DNA of 64,000 nt from UBA940 sp031548515 (lineage in GTDB: Bacteria; Bacteroidota; Bacteroidia; Bacteroidales; Rikenellaceae). The notes under the pieces were generated by a model. That model was given only the letters and a program-made list of their open reading frames with translations, did no database searches and was not told the origin of the DNA. The translations under genes were made by a program, and so were the position numbers. The DNA lies in assembly GCA_031548515.1 (NCBI GenBank), contig JAVBRB010000005.1:1-64000 (forward strand), given 5' to 3'. Positions 1 to 8,382 of this stretch are shown one piece after another. Position 1 is the stretch's first letter. Each line of letters starts with the position of its first letter.

Positions 1-32
1 AATGTTCCCAAAATCTTTTCGTAACTTGCGCT

Positions 33-108
33 AAAGTTGTTCATGATATTTATCTGATTGGTAGTCAAATAAATATACGGATATTATCCGACATGAACAA
101 CTTTTTTT
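33..108 (+). terminator. Rho-independent terminator of a gene upstream of the window
   Basis: The arms 33-45 and 92-104 are a perfect 13-bp inverted repeat, followed by a T run to 108. The 46-nt loop holds a further small hairpin (GGATATTATCC). The T run is on the + strand, so it probably ends a + strand transcript entering from the left. No gene is recognisable in 1-328. Confidence 0.6.
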
Positions 109-287
109 ATGATTTTATTCTAAATGCACAACGGGTTACATCTCATTAAATTTCCGTTAATTTAGCAGGATCCGTTATGCATCCTGCAAAGCTCACAACC
201 ATGACTTTGCCTTCGATCCCGGCTATGTTTGTTAATAAATTAGTGGAAAATTCCCCGGACCGTTCTCGTGAAACCGATTTATCGCAT

Positions 288-295
288 TACTTTTG
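288..295 (+). promoter_or_regulatory. Putative -7 box of the phosphate transporter gene
   Basis: TACTTTTG fits the Bacteroidota -7 consensus TAnnTTTG and lies 33 nt before the ATG at 329. No clear TTTG -33 element is seen at the right spacing, so the call rests on one motif. Confidence 0.4.
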
Positions 296-328
296 TATCT
301 GGGAATTTTTTTCAATCAACTCAATTAA

Positions 329-2605
329 ATGGAACTTATCTATACTGTAGTTCTTGTGATCCTGGCAGTTACTGCCATTTCCGGCCTCTTCGTGGGCGTA
401 ACCAATGACGCTGTAAATTTCCTTAATTCAGCTATCGGTTCCAGAGCAGCTTCCCTCAAAGTGATCCTCGCGGTAGCCTCCGTGGGTATCATCGTCGGAG
501 CTGTAACCTCCAGCGGAATGATGGAGGTCGCCCGCACGGGGATGTTCAATCCCGAACTTTTCACATTCAGGGAGGTGATGATGCTTTACCTGGCCGTAAT
601 GCTCGGCAATGTGGTCCTGCTCGACATTTACAACTCACTCGGCCTTCCCACCTCCACTACCGTATCGCTCATATTCTGTCTTCTGGGCGCGGCGATCGCG
701 GTTTCGGTGTACAAGATAGCCGACAGCCCCAGCCTGAACATGGGCAACCTGGGAGGCTTCATAAATTCCGGCCGCGCAATGGGTATCGTGTCGGCCATCC
801 TGCTTTCGGTCGTTCTGGCATTCGTGCTTGGTACCATTGTAATGTACATTTCGCGGCTGCTGTTCACGTTCAGGTTCCAGAAAGTGTTCAGGAACTGGGG
901 CGCACTGTGGTGCGGCGTATCCATCACGGCCATAATATACTTCGCGCTTTTTAAAGGGCTGAAAGACCAACTGGCCGAATCCACCGTGATCGGATTCATG
1001 AACGACAACCTGTTCGTATCGCTGCTGATAATATGGGCGGTATCGAGTGCTATACTGTTCGCGCTGCAAAAGCTTAAAGTAAACATCCTGAAAATAAATA
1101 TCCTTGCAGGCACATTCGCCCTGGCGTTGGCATTCGCCGGTAACGACCTCGTGAACTTTATCGGGGTGCCTATAGCCGGATTCGATTCATATAAGATGGC
1201 GGCCGCGAGCGGCAATATGGAAATGACGATGGAAGGACTGCGCGAGAGCGTTCCGGCCAATTTCGGCTTCCTACTGGCAGCAGGCCTGATAATGATAATC
1301 ACACTGTGGACCTCGAAAAAGGCGATGCACGTTACCGAAACCGAGATCAAACTTTCGAGCCAGAGCGAAGGCGAGGAAAAATACGGCTCCACAGTGATGT
1401 CGAGGGCCATTGTAAGGGCCGCGGTCAACATGAACAACAGCTATAAGCGGACGTTTCCGAAAAAAACGCAGGAGTTCATAAACCGCAGGTTCATACACCT
1501 GAATGCTGCTGAAAAAGGCGACGGAGCCTACGATATGATACGTGCGGTGGTGAACCTTACGTGTTCGGCGCTGCTGATCGCTTCAGCGACTTCGCTCAAA
1601 CTGCCGCTGTCGACCACCTATGTGACTTTCATGGTAGCCATGGGCACATCGCTCGCCGACAGGGCATGGGGACGCGAAAGCGCCGTCTACCGCATTTCCG
1701 GCGTAATGACAGTTATCGCAGGGTGGTTCATAACGGGCATGGGAGCATTCATCATCGCCTTTGCCATCGCCCTTGGGCTTATGTACGGCGGAACGATAGC
1801 CATAATCGGCATTTCGGCATTGGCAATGTATATGATAATCCGCAGCAATATCAAGGCGAAAAGGAAAAATCCGGATGCGGAGCCTGAAGAGGCGGCGACC
1901 TGGATAGATACCACCGCCGGCGACTCCCGCGAGATACTGCAGCAGTGCGGCGACGAAGTGCGCGACGTGATGGACAAGGTGACCAAAATATACAATCGCA
2001 CTCTTCTGGGCGTAATGAAGGAAAACCGCAAGGTTCTGCGCGAGATGGTCAAGGAATCCAACGACCTTTTCTACCAGGCCCGCGAACGGAAATACGCCAT
2101 GATGCCCATCCTGCACAAACTGCAGGGCAGCGACATCGAGACGAGCCATTACTATGTCCAGGTAGTGGACTATCTTTCGGAGGTCACCAAGGCTCTTGTC
2201 CACATCACCAGGCCATGTTTCGATCATATCGACAACAACCACGAAGGCTTCTCAAAAGACCAGGTCAGGGACCTTATGTTGGTCAACGACAACGTGAAAG
2301 CGGTCTATGCGACCATCAACGAGATGCTCCAGACGAGCGATTTTTCGGAGATGGACAAGGTCATGCACATGCGCGACGAGTTGATGGAAATGATAAACGA
2401 CGTCATCAAGAACCAACTCCGCCGCATCAACGACAACGAAGGCAGTACCAAGGCCAGCGTACTGTACCTCAATATCCTGAACGAAACGAAGACAATGGTG
2501 CTCCAGTCTCGCAACCTGCTCAAGAGCCAGAAATACTTCGTTTCGAGCGGCACCGCCGAACCTGCATCGGGAACGCAGACGCCAAGAGAAGAATATTTCA
2601 ATTAA
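329..2605 (+). CDS. PiT-family inorganic phosphate transporter with C-terminal PhoU-like domain
   Basis: A polytopic inner-membrane permease for phosphate (PiT/PHO-4 family, ion-coupled). The two signature repeats are visible: VTNDAVNFLNSAIGS near residues 24-38 and FAGNDLVNFIGVP near 267-279. PTSTT (about 107) and PLSTT (about 425) follow at equivalent positions of the two halves. About ten hydrophobic segments run to about residue 510. The last 230 residues (from about 527) are soluble, helical and charged, and resemble a PhoU-like regulatory domain; such fusions of about 750 residues are usual in Bacteroidota, whereas classical PiT proteins have about 500. The ATG at 329 is directly followed by the hydrophobic first helix. 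It stands alone, with a hairpin after it. Sulfate is a less likely substrate. Confidence 0.93.
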   Translation: MELIYTVVLVILAVTAISGLFVGVTNDAVNFLNSAIGSRAASLKVILAVASVGIIVGAVTSSGMMEVARTGMFNPELFTFREVMMLYLAVMLGNVVLLDIYNSLGLPTSTTVSLIFCLLGAAIAVSVYKIADSPSLNMGNLGGFINSGRAMGIVSAILLSVVLAFVLGTIVMYISRLLFTFRFQKVFRNWGALWCGVSITAIIYFALFKGLKDQLAESTVIGFMNDNLFVSLLIIWAVSSAILFALQKLKVNILKINILAGTFALALAFAGNDLVNFIGVPIAGFDSYKMAAASGNMEMTMEGLRESVPANFGFLLAAGLIMIITLWTSKKAMHVTETEIKLSSQSEGEEKYGSTVMSRAIVRAAVNMNNSYKRTFPKKTQEFINRRFIHLNAAEKGDGAYDMIRAVVNLTCSALLIASATSLKLPLSTTYVTFMVAMGTSLADRAWGRESAVYRISGVMTVIAGWFITGMGAFIIAFAIALGLMYGGTIAIIGISALAMYMIIRSNIKAKRKNPDAEPEEAATWIDTTAGDSREILQQCGDEVRDVMDKVTKIYNRTLLGVMKENRKVLREMVKESNDLFYQARERKYAMMPILHKLQGSDIETSHYYVQVVDYLSEVTKALVHITRPCFDHIDNNHEGFSKDQVRDLMLVNDNVKAVYATINEMLQTSDFSEMDKVMHMRDELMEMINDVIKNQLRRINDNEGSTKASVLYLNILNETKTMVLQSRNLLKSQKYFVSSGTAEPASGTQTPREEYFN

Positions 2606-2648
2606 ACCTTATACTGTGAAAGTTTGGCCTGAGCTGTCGCTGTTTAAC

Positions 2649-2668
2649 GAAAAAGTCATATCTTTTTC
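2649..2668 (+). terminator. Hairpin downstream of the phosphate transporter
   Basis: A perfect 7-bp stem (2649-2655 with 2662-2668, loop TCATAT) whose right arm is CTTTTTC. It lies 44 nt after the transporter stop. A weaker outer pairing (CTGTTTAACGAA with TTCGTTTGATTTAGACAG) may extend it. A weak terminator is likely, but there is no long T run. Confidence 0.4.
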
Positions 2669-2702
2669 TCCGCTTCGTTTGATTTAGACAGGATGCGCCT
2701 CG

Positions 2703-2772
2703 GCATAACTAAAAACAAATTTAGTTGCATTGAACTTTCCGTCGCTCGGTATTGCAAATAAATTTGCATACC
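2703..2772. repeat. Two adjacent palindromes related to the dispersed intergenic repeat
   Basis: Hairpin 1 pairs 2707-2713 with 2720-2726. Hairpin 2 pairs 2748-2752 with 2768-2772 and 2754-2759 with 2762-2767 around a central AA. The unit CTCGGTATTGC..ATAAATT..GCATACC..CTCGCT matches the core of the copies near 23.69 and 36.77 kb (CTCGGCATTGC..ATAAATTCGC.ATGC.CTCGCT). The T/A changes in one arm are balanced in the other, so the hairpin rather than the sequence appears conserved. Confidence 0.55.
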
Positions 2773-2787
2773 CTCGCTTAAAAAAGT

Positions 2788-2818
2788 TTTGCTATGCGCT
2801 CGGCTTTCACTATCTTTG
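2788..2818 (+). promoter_or_regulatory. Consensus Bacteroidota promoter of the FKBP lipoprotein pair
   Basis: TTTG at 2788-2791, a 19-nt spacer, then TATCTTTG at 2811-2818: an exact match to the phylum's -33/-7 consensus. Transcription should start around 2823-2826, at or just before the ATG at 2826, so the message would be leaderless or nearly so. It lies next to the palindrome pair at 2703-2772. Confidence 0.75.
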
Positions 2819-2825
2819 TCGGGTT

Positions 2826-3440
2826 ATGGCACATTATACAGGAATCGGAAAGCGAATCATCCCTGCCGCAGCAGCGCTGCTGCTTGCATCGTGCAGCAAC
2901 CTCACCGATGCCGTGGATGCATCCCAAACAAAAATTCTCGCCAACTTCAAACAACAGGGCATCTACGAGCGCAACAATATACCGGAAGAAACACCTCCCG
3001 CATCTGTAAAAGGTTATTACGACGTTATCAAAGGAGCATACCGGCATATCACCAATGAAAACAGGGAAGGAAGGGAGAATGCCAGGGAAATAAGCGCAGG
3101 AGATGTAGTGACATTCTATTTCGACGCACGCATTTTCGGGAGTTCCTACGACAACTCGACCACTTACTTTACCAATATCGACAGCCGGATCCAGCAGATC
3201 AGCAGCAGCAATCCCGAATTCGACGCCTCTGAATGGTCATCGGATCCGTTGCAGATCAAGGTCGGATACGACACCGGCATACTAAAGTCGATACAAAATG
3301 CGTTACCCTCCTGCAGGGCGGGCGACGAGATCAGGATATACCTCCCCCCAGACGTGGCCTATGGAAGCAAAGGCGACGGCGTCGTGCCCGCAAAAAGCAC
3401 GCTTTTATTCGAACTTACCAACATTGAAATAATAGAATAA
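2826..3440 (+). CDS. FKBP-type peptidyl-prolyl cis-trans isomerase, lipoprotein
   Basis: Envelope prolyl isomerase, 204 residues from the ATG at 2826. That start gives a typical lipoprotein signal (basic start, Ala/Leu-rich core, lipobox LLASC). An upstream in-frame extension to 2730 would begin before the promoter and is rejected. The second half is an FKBP domain: GDVVTFYFDARIFGSS near the start, CRAGDEIRIYLPPDVAYGSKG, then a final strand STLLFELTNIEIIE. The flap is longer than in small FKBPs. The next gene, 9 bp downstream, is a second FKBP-like lipoprotein, so the two probably form an operon serving envelope protein folding. Whether isomerase activity is retained cannot be judged from sequence alone. 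Confidence 0.85.
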   Translation: MAHYTGIGKRIIPAAAALLLASCSNLTDAVDASQTKILANFKQQGIYERNNIPEETPPASVKGYYDVIKGAYRHITNENREGRENAREISAGDVVTFYFDARIFGSSYDNSTTYFTNIDSRIQQISSSNPEFDASEWSSDPLQIKVGYDTGILKSIQNALPSCRAGDEIRIYLPPDVAYGSKGDGVVPAKSTLLFELTNIEIIE

Positions 3441-3449
3441 CCACACGAT

Positions 3450-4790
3450 ATGATGAGGAGATTTCCCCTTGCAATATTCATCACTGCCGCCATCGTGACG
3501 GCGATAGCATCCTGTGCCAAAAGGGAGTCGGAAGACATTTACCTGCTGGAAGAAAAGGCATTCGACGCATGGATGCTTAAATACGTAAACAAAGGCGTCG
3601 AAGGCAGTGTCGCCGCCAAACAGCCCAACGGAATATACGTCGAATTCATTGCAGACGGCAATCAGGACATGGACGCAAGCTACGATACGATCGTATGGCT
3701 GAGGCTTGATTACACCGGCCGCGACCTGAAAAACAATATTTTCGTTACGCGCAGCGAGGATCTGGCCCTCCAGCAAAAAACGTTCACCCCGCAAACCCAT
3801 TACACGTCGGATTACATTTTCTGCGGCAACGAAAATCACAGCATGATCAAAGGCCAGTATTTCGCTTTGAAGAACAAACTCGTCAAACCCGACGGAAGCA
3901 CAATAAAAATGAGCGAAGGAACCGAAGTGCGCCTTTACATACCATCGTACCTGGCTTTCGGAACCACCGGATACACCGACGACCAGGGATACGGCGGACA
4001 GTACAACCTTCCGGGAACAAAGCCGGTTATCGAACAACTCTCTGTGGTGGAGATCATAAAAGATCCTGTTGACTGGGAGGACAAAAGGGTTACGGATTAT
4101 GCACTGGACCGTTGGAATATGTGGTGGGAAACCGACACTACGACCGCAGGTTTCTTTATCGACACTGTCAGATTTAATCAGGAACTAGCCCTGAAGTACG
4201 GCAAAGAGATGTCGCTGCCATTCAAGAAAGAGTATGACCTTACGGTGGATTCTACGGCAAAAGTATGGTTCATTGCCAAATTCCTTGACGGATTCATTCT
4301 CGACACCAACATCGACACGACCTACTATCGGTTCTATAACCGCATGGTGGAAAAAGACCCTGCAACTGCGACTGCATGGAAGACACACTCTGCCATGTCA
4401 TACAAGCCATCAATCAATAAAAACGAGTATATTTCTGCATTCTACACTGCTATTCCGAACCTGCGCAAGGGACAATGGAGCCGGATGCTGTTCACCTCCA
4501 ACTACGGATACGGCGCTACCGGCCTATCGGCCGCACTTAAGGACCAGCAGGATTACTACAACTATTACATGAGCTACCTGTACAGCAGCTACTACGGCAA
4601 CAACAGCTACTATGGCAGCGGCTACTACGACTCGTACTATAACAATAGCTACTACAACTATAATTACGATTACTATAATTACAGCACTTCGTCCTCAACC
4701 GATAAGAATTCCAATATCATAACCGAGGTACAGCCTTACACGCCGCTCCTTTTCGAGCTTTACATAGAGGCCGACGAGGATGACGAATAA
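3450..4790 (+). CDS. FKBP-like lipoprotein with a tyrosine-rich insertion
   Basis: A 446-residue lipoprotein (lipobox IASC near residue 24) with two FKBP-like halves. The first half has TEVRLYIPSYLAFGTTGY and then VIEQLSVVEII near residues 155-205. The second has GQWSRMLFTSNYGYGATG near 345-360 and ends with YTPLLFELYIEADEDDE. Between the YGYG segment and that last strand lies a low-complexity stretch (about residues 368-415) with 21 tyrosines plus Ser, Asn and Gly and almost no hydrophobic residues. It sits in the loop that lies over the active site in ordinary FKBPs. The gene follows the previous FKBP gene by 9 bp and is closed by a terminator. It may be a surface or periplasmic chaperone-like protein; a catalytic role is doubtful. 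I recognise the fold, not a named family. Confidence 0.75.
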   Translation: MMRRFPLAIFITAAIVTAIASCAKRESEDIYLLEEKAFDAWMLKYVNKGVEGSVAAKQPNGIYVEFIADGNQDMDASYDTIVWLRLDYTGRDLKNNIFVTRSEDLALQQKTFTPQTHYTSDYIFCGNENHSMIKGQYFALKNKLVKPDGSTIKMSEGTEVRLYIPSYLAFGTTGYTDDQGYGGQYNLPGTKPVIEQLSVVEIIKDPVDWEDKRVTDYALDRWNMWWETDTTTAGFFIDTVRFNQELALKYGKEMSLPFKKEYDLTVDSTAKVWFIAKFLDGFILDTNIDTTYYRFYNRMVEKDPATATAWKTHSAMSYKPSINKNEYISAFYTAIPNLRKGQWSRMLFTSNYGYGATGLSAALKDQQDYYNYYMSYLYSSYYGNNSYYGSGYYDSYYNNSYYNYNYDYYNYSTSSSTDKNSNIITEVQPYTPLLFELYIEADEDDE

Positions 4791-4821
4791 CCGAGGTCGG
4801 TTTTCAGGAATACACGATAAG

Positions 4822-4846
4822 AAGAGCCTTTAGGGGCTCTTTTTTC
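4822..4846 (+). terminator. Terminator after the FKBP lipoprotein operon
   Basis: Stem AAGAGCC (4822-4828) with GGCTCTT (4835-4841), followed by a T run. Confidence 0.8.
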
Positions 4847-4871
4847 ATATCCAGCCTTCAGGGCTGGATAT
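4847..4871. repeat. Perfect palindrome directly after the terminator
   Basis: The arms 4847-4856 and 4862-4871 pair perfectly over 10 bp with a 5-nt loop. There is no T run, so it is not an obvious second terminator. It could be a protein-binding site or extend the first hairpin. Confidence 0.5.
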
Positions 4872-4978
4872 GATCCCCTAAAACGCACAAAAAGAGGCTG
4901 TTTACAATTCTCATTTTATCATGAAACAATATCATGAAAGTAAAATACGGATCACAGCGCCACAAAATCGGGTTTTTG

Positions 4979-5009
4979 TTTGGTAAATTAGTTTTTTCAC
5001 TTAACTTTG
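4979..5009 (+). promoter_or_regulatory. Consensus promoter of the susC/susD operon
   Basis: TTTG at 4979-4982, a 19-nt spacer and TAACTTTG at 5002-5009 match the Bacteroidota consensus exactly. The predicted transcript carries a leader of about 245 nt before the susC ATG at 5263. The leader is AT-rich; I see no known riboswitch in it. Otherwise 4872-5262 holds only an ATCATGAAA direct repeat (about 4919-4937). Confidence 0.75.
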
Positions 5010-5262
5010 TCCCGTATTATCCCTTGATTCAACCACTTAAGAGGATATTAAATTATAACTACAATCTAACATTGACGATTGATTTGCAATTTAAATAATA
5101 ATTATTGCTGTCAATTTCATATCGGGTACGACAAAAATTCGCATATTTTGTCAACTATTCGATATCGTTTTGCAGGCATCCGCACTCTGAAAAACAGCCT
5201 GACGCGAAACGCTTTTATGCAACCCGGAAATTCATAACTATTTTTATCTAATTTTTTTTAAT

Positions 5263-8200
5263 ATGAGGAAATTTGTACTATTGTTTTTGACAGTTCTGAC
5301 AGCAGGCTCGCTGCTCGCCCAGAACAGACAAGTATCCGGTACCATCCTCTCTGAGGACGGTACTCCATTATCAGGCGTAACAGTCATCCTGAAAGGAACT
5401 TCCGTGGGAGTTATTAGTGACGGTAACGGGAAATTCAGCATTATGGCGCCACAAAATTCTACATTGACATTCTCTTATCTCGGCTATGAAACCAAGGATG
5501 TATATGTTGAAACCGGTACTAACTCTCTGGAGGTTATTTTGTCGTCTTCGGCAACGGTCATGGACAATGTTGTGGTCACTGCTCTCGGTATATCCAAAAG
5601 CGAAAAAAGCCTCGGATATTCGGTTGCATCCGTTTCTTCCGAAACGTTTGAAGACGGTAGGGAATCGAGTGTCTTGAACTCGCTGTCAGGTAAAGTAGCC
5701 GGCGTCAATATAATGCAGAATTCGGGCACTGCCGGCGGTGGTTCGAAGATCGTTCTGCGCGGCCAGTCTTCCCTCAGTTCTGCAGGACAGCCGCTTTTTA
5801 TTATTGACGGCGTTCCCGTAAACAACGGTTCCTACAATTACGGAAACAACGGCGCTATAGATACCGGCTCCCGCATCGGTGATGTTGCCAGCGACGACAT
5901 CGAATCGATGAACGTACTGAAAGGCGCAGCCGCAACAGCTCTTTACGGCGCCCGTGCGAAAGACGGCGTTGTCATCATCACGACCAAGAGAGGCGCTAAA
6001 AACCAACCCATTTCGGTATCCGTGAACTCATCGTTCCGTTTTGATTCAGCGCTTAAGCTACCCGACTACCAGAACGAATACGGCCCCGGCGATGTAACGA
6101 AAGACGGCGTATATTCGATGAATTCATGGAACGGTTGGGGTCCAAAGATCGAAGGCCAATTGGTCAACGTATTCTACACCGATGAAAAAGTTCCATTGAC
6201 GGCATATCCCAACAATGTCCGCGACTTCTTCAAAGGCGGCACTACGTTCGCCAACAGTGTGTCGATGTCGGGCGGCGACGACAAGAACGACTTCCGTCTC
6301 GGCATCTCCGCATTCAACCAGAAAGGTATTGTTCCTGAGAACAAGTACAACAGGTATAACATCTCATTCAACGGCGGACGCCAATTCAATAAATGGTTTT
6401 CTGCCCGCGTATCCGCATCCTACATCAATGCGGCTTCCGAAGGCCGCCCTGCGCAAGGCTCCAATGACAAGAATGTAACTCTTCCGTCCGTTATGGGCAT
6501 GCCGAGGACAATGGACATCCAGTGGCTCCAGGACTACTGGATTAAAGATGGCAAACCATATCCTCTCGGCAGCGGCGCGGGAGGTACAAATAACCCGTAC
6601 TGGATCCTATACAAGAATAAATACACTTCCGATCTCGATCGCCTTATAGGCAGTGTCTATCTTGAAATAAAACCTGTGAAAGGTCTGACCATCTCGAACA
6701 ACCTCGGTACCGATTTCTTCTACGACAACAGCCGCAGGGTTTGGGCAAAAGAAACATACGGTGTTCCCAAAGGCAAGTTCGAAACGGTTAACTGGAACGG
6801 TTCGACGCTTAATAACGACCTTATCGCAACATACAATGTCGAGTTTGGCAAGGGATTCGGCCTCAGGGTACTCGGAGGTCTCAACACGCTGCAAATAACG
6901 CAGAAGACATTGACGGTAGAAGCCCAGGATCTTTTGCTTCCCGACATTTATTCATATGCCAATGCGGAAGTAACCACTCCGACGAACGCCTACACCAGGC
7001 GTCGTCTTGTCGGCGCTTACGGCGAAGTAGGGGTTTCATATAAAAGTTTGCTCTACTTGACCGTAACCGGCAGGAACGACTGGTCGTCGACCATGCCTGC
7101 AAACCACAAATCGTACTTCTATCCTTCGGTCAGCGGCAGTTTTCTGTTCTCGGAACTGCTGCCAAAGAACAATGTTCTGTCTTACGGTAAATTACGTGCG
7201 AACTTCGCAATGGTCGGCAGCGATACCGATCCGTATGCACTCTCTCTGACGTTCTCGCCTCAAAGCAGCTATTTCCTCCAGTATCTCGGCTCAGATGCAG
7301 GTAAAATTCCTCACGGAGGCCTTTTGGCCTATTCGGTAACGGGTACATATCCCAGTCCGGGCCTCGAACCGCAAATGAAAACGGAATATGAAATCGGTAC
7401 CGACCTCAGGTTCTTCAACAACAGGCTCAGGCTCGATTTTACATATTATTACAATATCTCGAAGAAGAATATAGCTCGCTTCGACACTCCCAACTCGACA
7501 GGTTACTTCTATTGGAGAAAGAATGCAGGCGAGATCACTAATCAGGGCATTGAAATAACTCTGGGCGGGACCCCTGTCAAAGGAGCTTTCACATGGGATA
7601 TCGAGGTGAATTTCGCCACGAACCAGCAGAAAGTCAAATCTCTCGATGCCGGCATGACGGAATACAACCTGACTTCCGGATACAGCGGCCTGCAGATCAA
7701 GGCTGCCGTGGGCGAGCCGTTCTCGATCTACGGTAAAGCCTGGGAAAGGGATCCTGACGGCAATATCATTATCGACGAAACCTCGGGACTCCGCAAAGTA
7801 ACCGGCACGACCAGGAATCTCGGTAAGATCACACCCGACTTTACTATGGGTATCATCAACTCTTTCTCATACAAGGGTATTGCTCTCAGCTTCCTGATCG
7901 ACATCAGAAAGGGAGGGGTAATGTACTCTCAGACCGCATCCAATATGATGAGTTCCGGTCTCGGAAAAGAAACTCTTCTGAACGACAGGAAGCCTATCAT
8001 TGACAAAGGCGTGAATAAACTCACCGACGGCAGTTACGTTCCCAACCAAACGGAAGTCAAGCCGTATGATTACTGGTCACGTAACTTCATTTCTGACAAT
8101 ACTGAAGGCATGATCTTTGACGCATCTTATGTAAAATTCAGGGAAATTATCTTGGGCTACAGCTTGCCGAAGAGCCTGCTTAAAAACTTCCCGATCAAAG

Positions 8201-8370
8201 ATATTTTCTTCGGATTTGAAGCCAGAAACCTCTGGATCATACACAGCAACGTTCCGCATATCGATCCCGAACTCAACTTTTTCGGTACCACCGATATCGG
8301 CTACGGAGTGGAATTCTCAGGCGTTCCTTCGACAAGAAGTTTAGGCTTCAACATTAAATTCAATTTCTAA
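5263..8370 (+). CDS. SusC/RagA-family TonB-dependent outer membrane transporter
   Basis: A 1035-residue outer-membrane channel that imports bulky ligands with its SusD lid, powered by TonB. Order of parts: signal peptide (about 1-20, ending LLAQ); carboxypeptidase-regulatory-like beta-sandwich (QVSGTILSEDGTPLSGVTV; about 24-98); plug domain (VVVTALGISKSEKSLG through SSLSSAGQPLFIIDGVPV; about 105-250); and a 22-strand barrel ending in aromatic LGFNIKFNF. No glycan-binding, sigma/anti-sigma or hybrid two-component genes lie nearby, so the ligand may be a peptide or another nutrient rather than a polysaccharide. It is the first gene of a two-gene operon with a long leader; susD starts 12 bp later. 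Confidence 0.95.
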   Translation: MRKFVLLFLTVLTAGSLLAQNRQVSGTILSEDGTPLSGVTVILKGTSVGVISDGNGKFSIMAPQNSTLTFSYLGYETKDVYVETGTNSLEVILSSSATVMDNVVVTALGISKSEKSLGYSVASVSSETFEDGRESSVLNSLSGKVAGVNIMQNSGTAGGGSKIVLRGQSSLSSAGQPLFIIDGVPVNNGSYNYGNNGAIDTGSRIGDVASDDIESMNVLKGAAATALYGARAKDGVVIITTKRGAKNQPISVSVNSSFRFDSALKLPDYQNEYGPGDVTKDGVYSMNSWNGWGPKIEGQLVNVFYTDEKVPLTAYPNNVRDFFKGGTTFANSVSMSGGDDKNDFRLGISAFNQKGIVPENKYNRYNISFNGGRQFNKWFSARVSASYINAASEGRPAQGSNDKNVTLPSVMGMPRTMDIQWLQDYWIKDGKPYPLGSGAGGTNNPYWILYKNKYTSDLDRLIGSVYLEIKPVKGLTISNNLGTDFFYDNSRRVWAKETYGVPKGKFETVNWNGSTLNNDLIATYNVEFGKGFGLRVLGGLNTLQITQKTLTVEAQDLLLPDIYSYANAEVTTPTNAYTRRRLVGAYGEVGVSYKSLLYLTVTGRNDWSSTMPANHKSYFYPSVSGSFLFSELLPKNNVLSYGKLRANFAMVGSDTDPYALSLTFSPQSSYFLQYLGSDAGKIPHGGLLAYSVTGTYPSPGLEPQMKTEYEIGTDLRFFNNRLRLDFTYYYNISKKNIARFDTPNSTGYFYWRKNAGEITNQGIEITLGGTPVKGAFTWDIEVNFATNQQKVKSLDAGMTEYNLTSGYSGLQIKAAVGEPFSIYGKAWERDPDGNIIIDETSGLRKVTGTTRNLGKITPDFTMGIINSFSYKGIALSFLIDIRKGGVMYSQTASNMMSSGLGKETLLNDRKPIIDKGVNKLTDGSYVPNQTEVKPYDYWSRNFISDNTEGMIFDASYVKFREIILGYSLPKSLLKNFPIKDIFFGFEARNLWIIHSNVPHIDPELNFFGTTDIGYGVEFSGVPSTRSLGFNIKFNF

Positions 8371-8382
8371 AATCATACGGAT

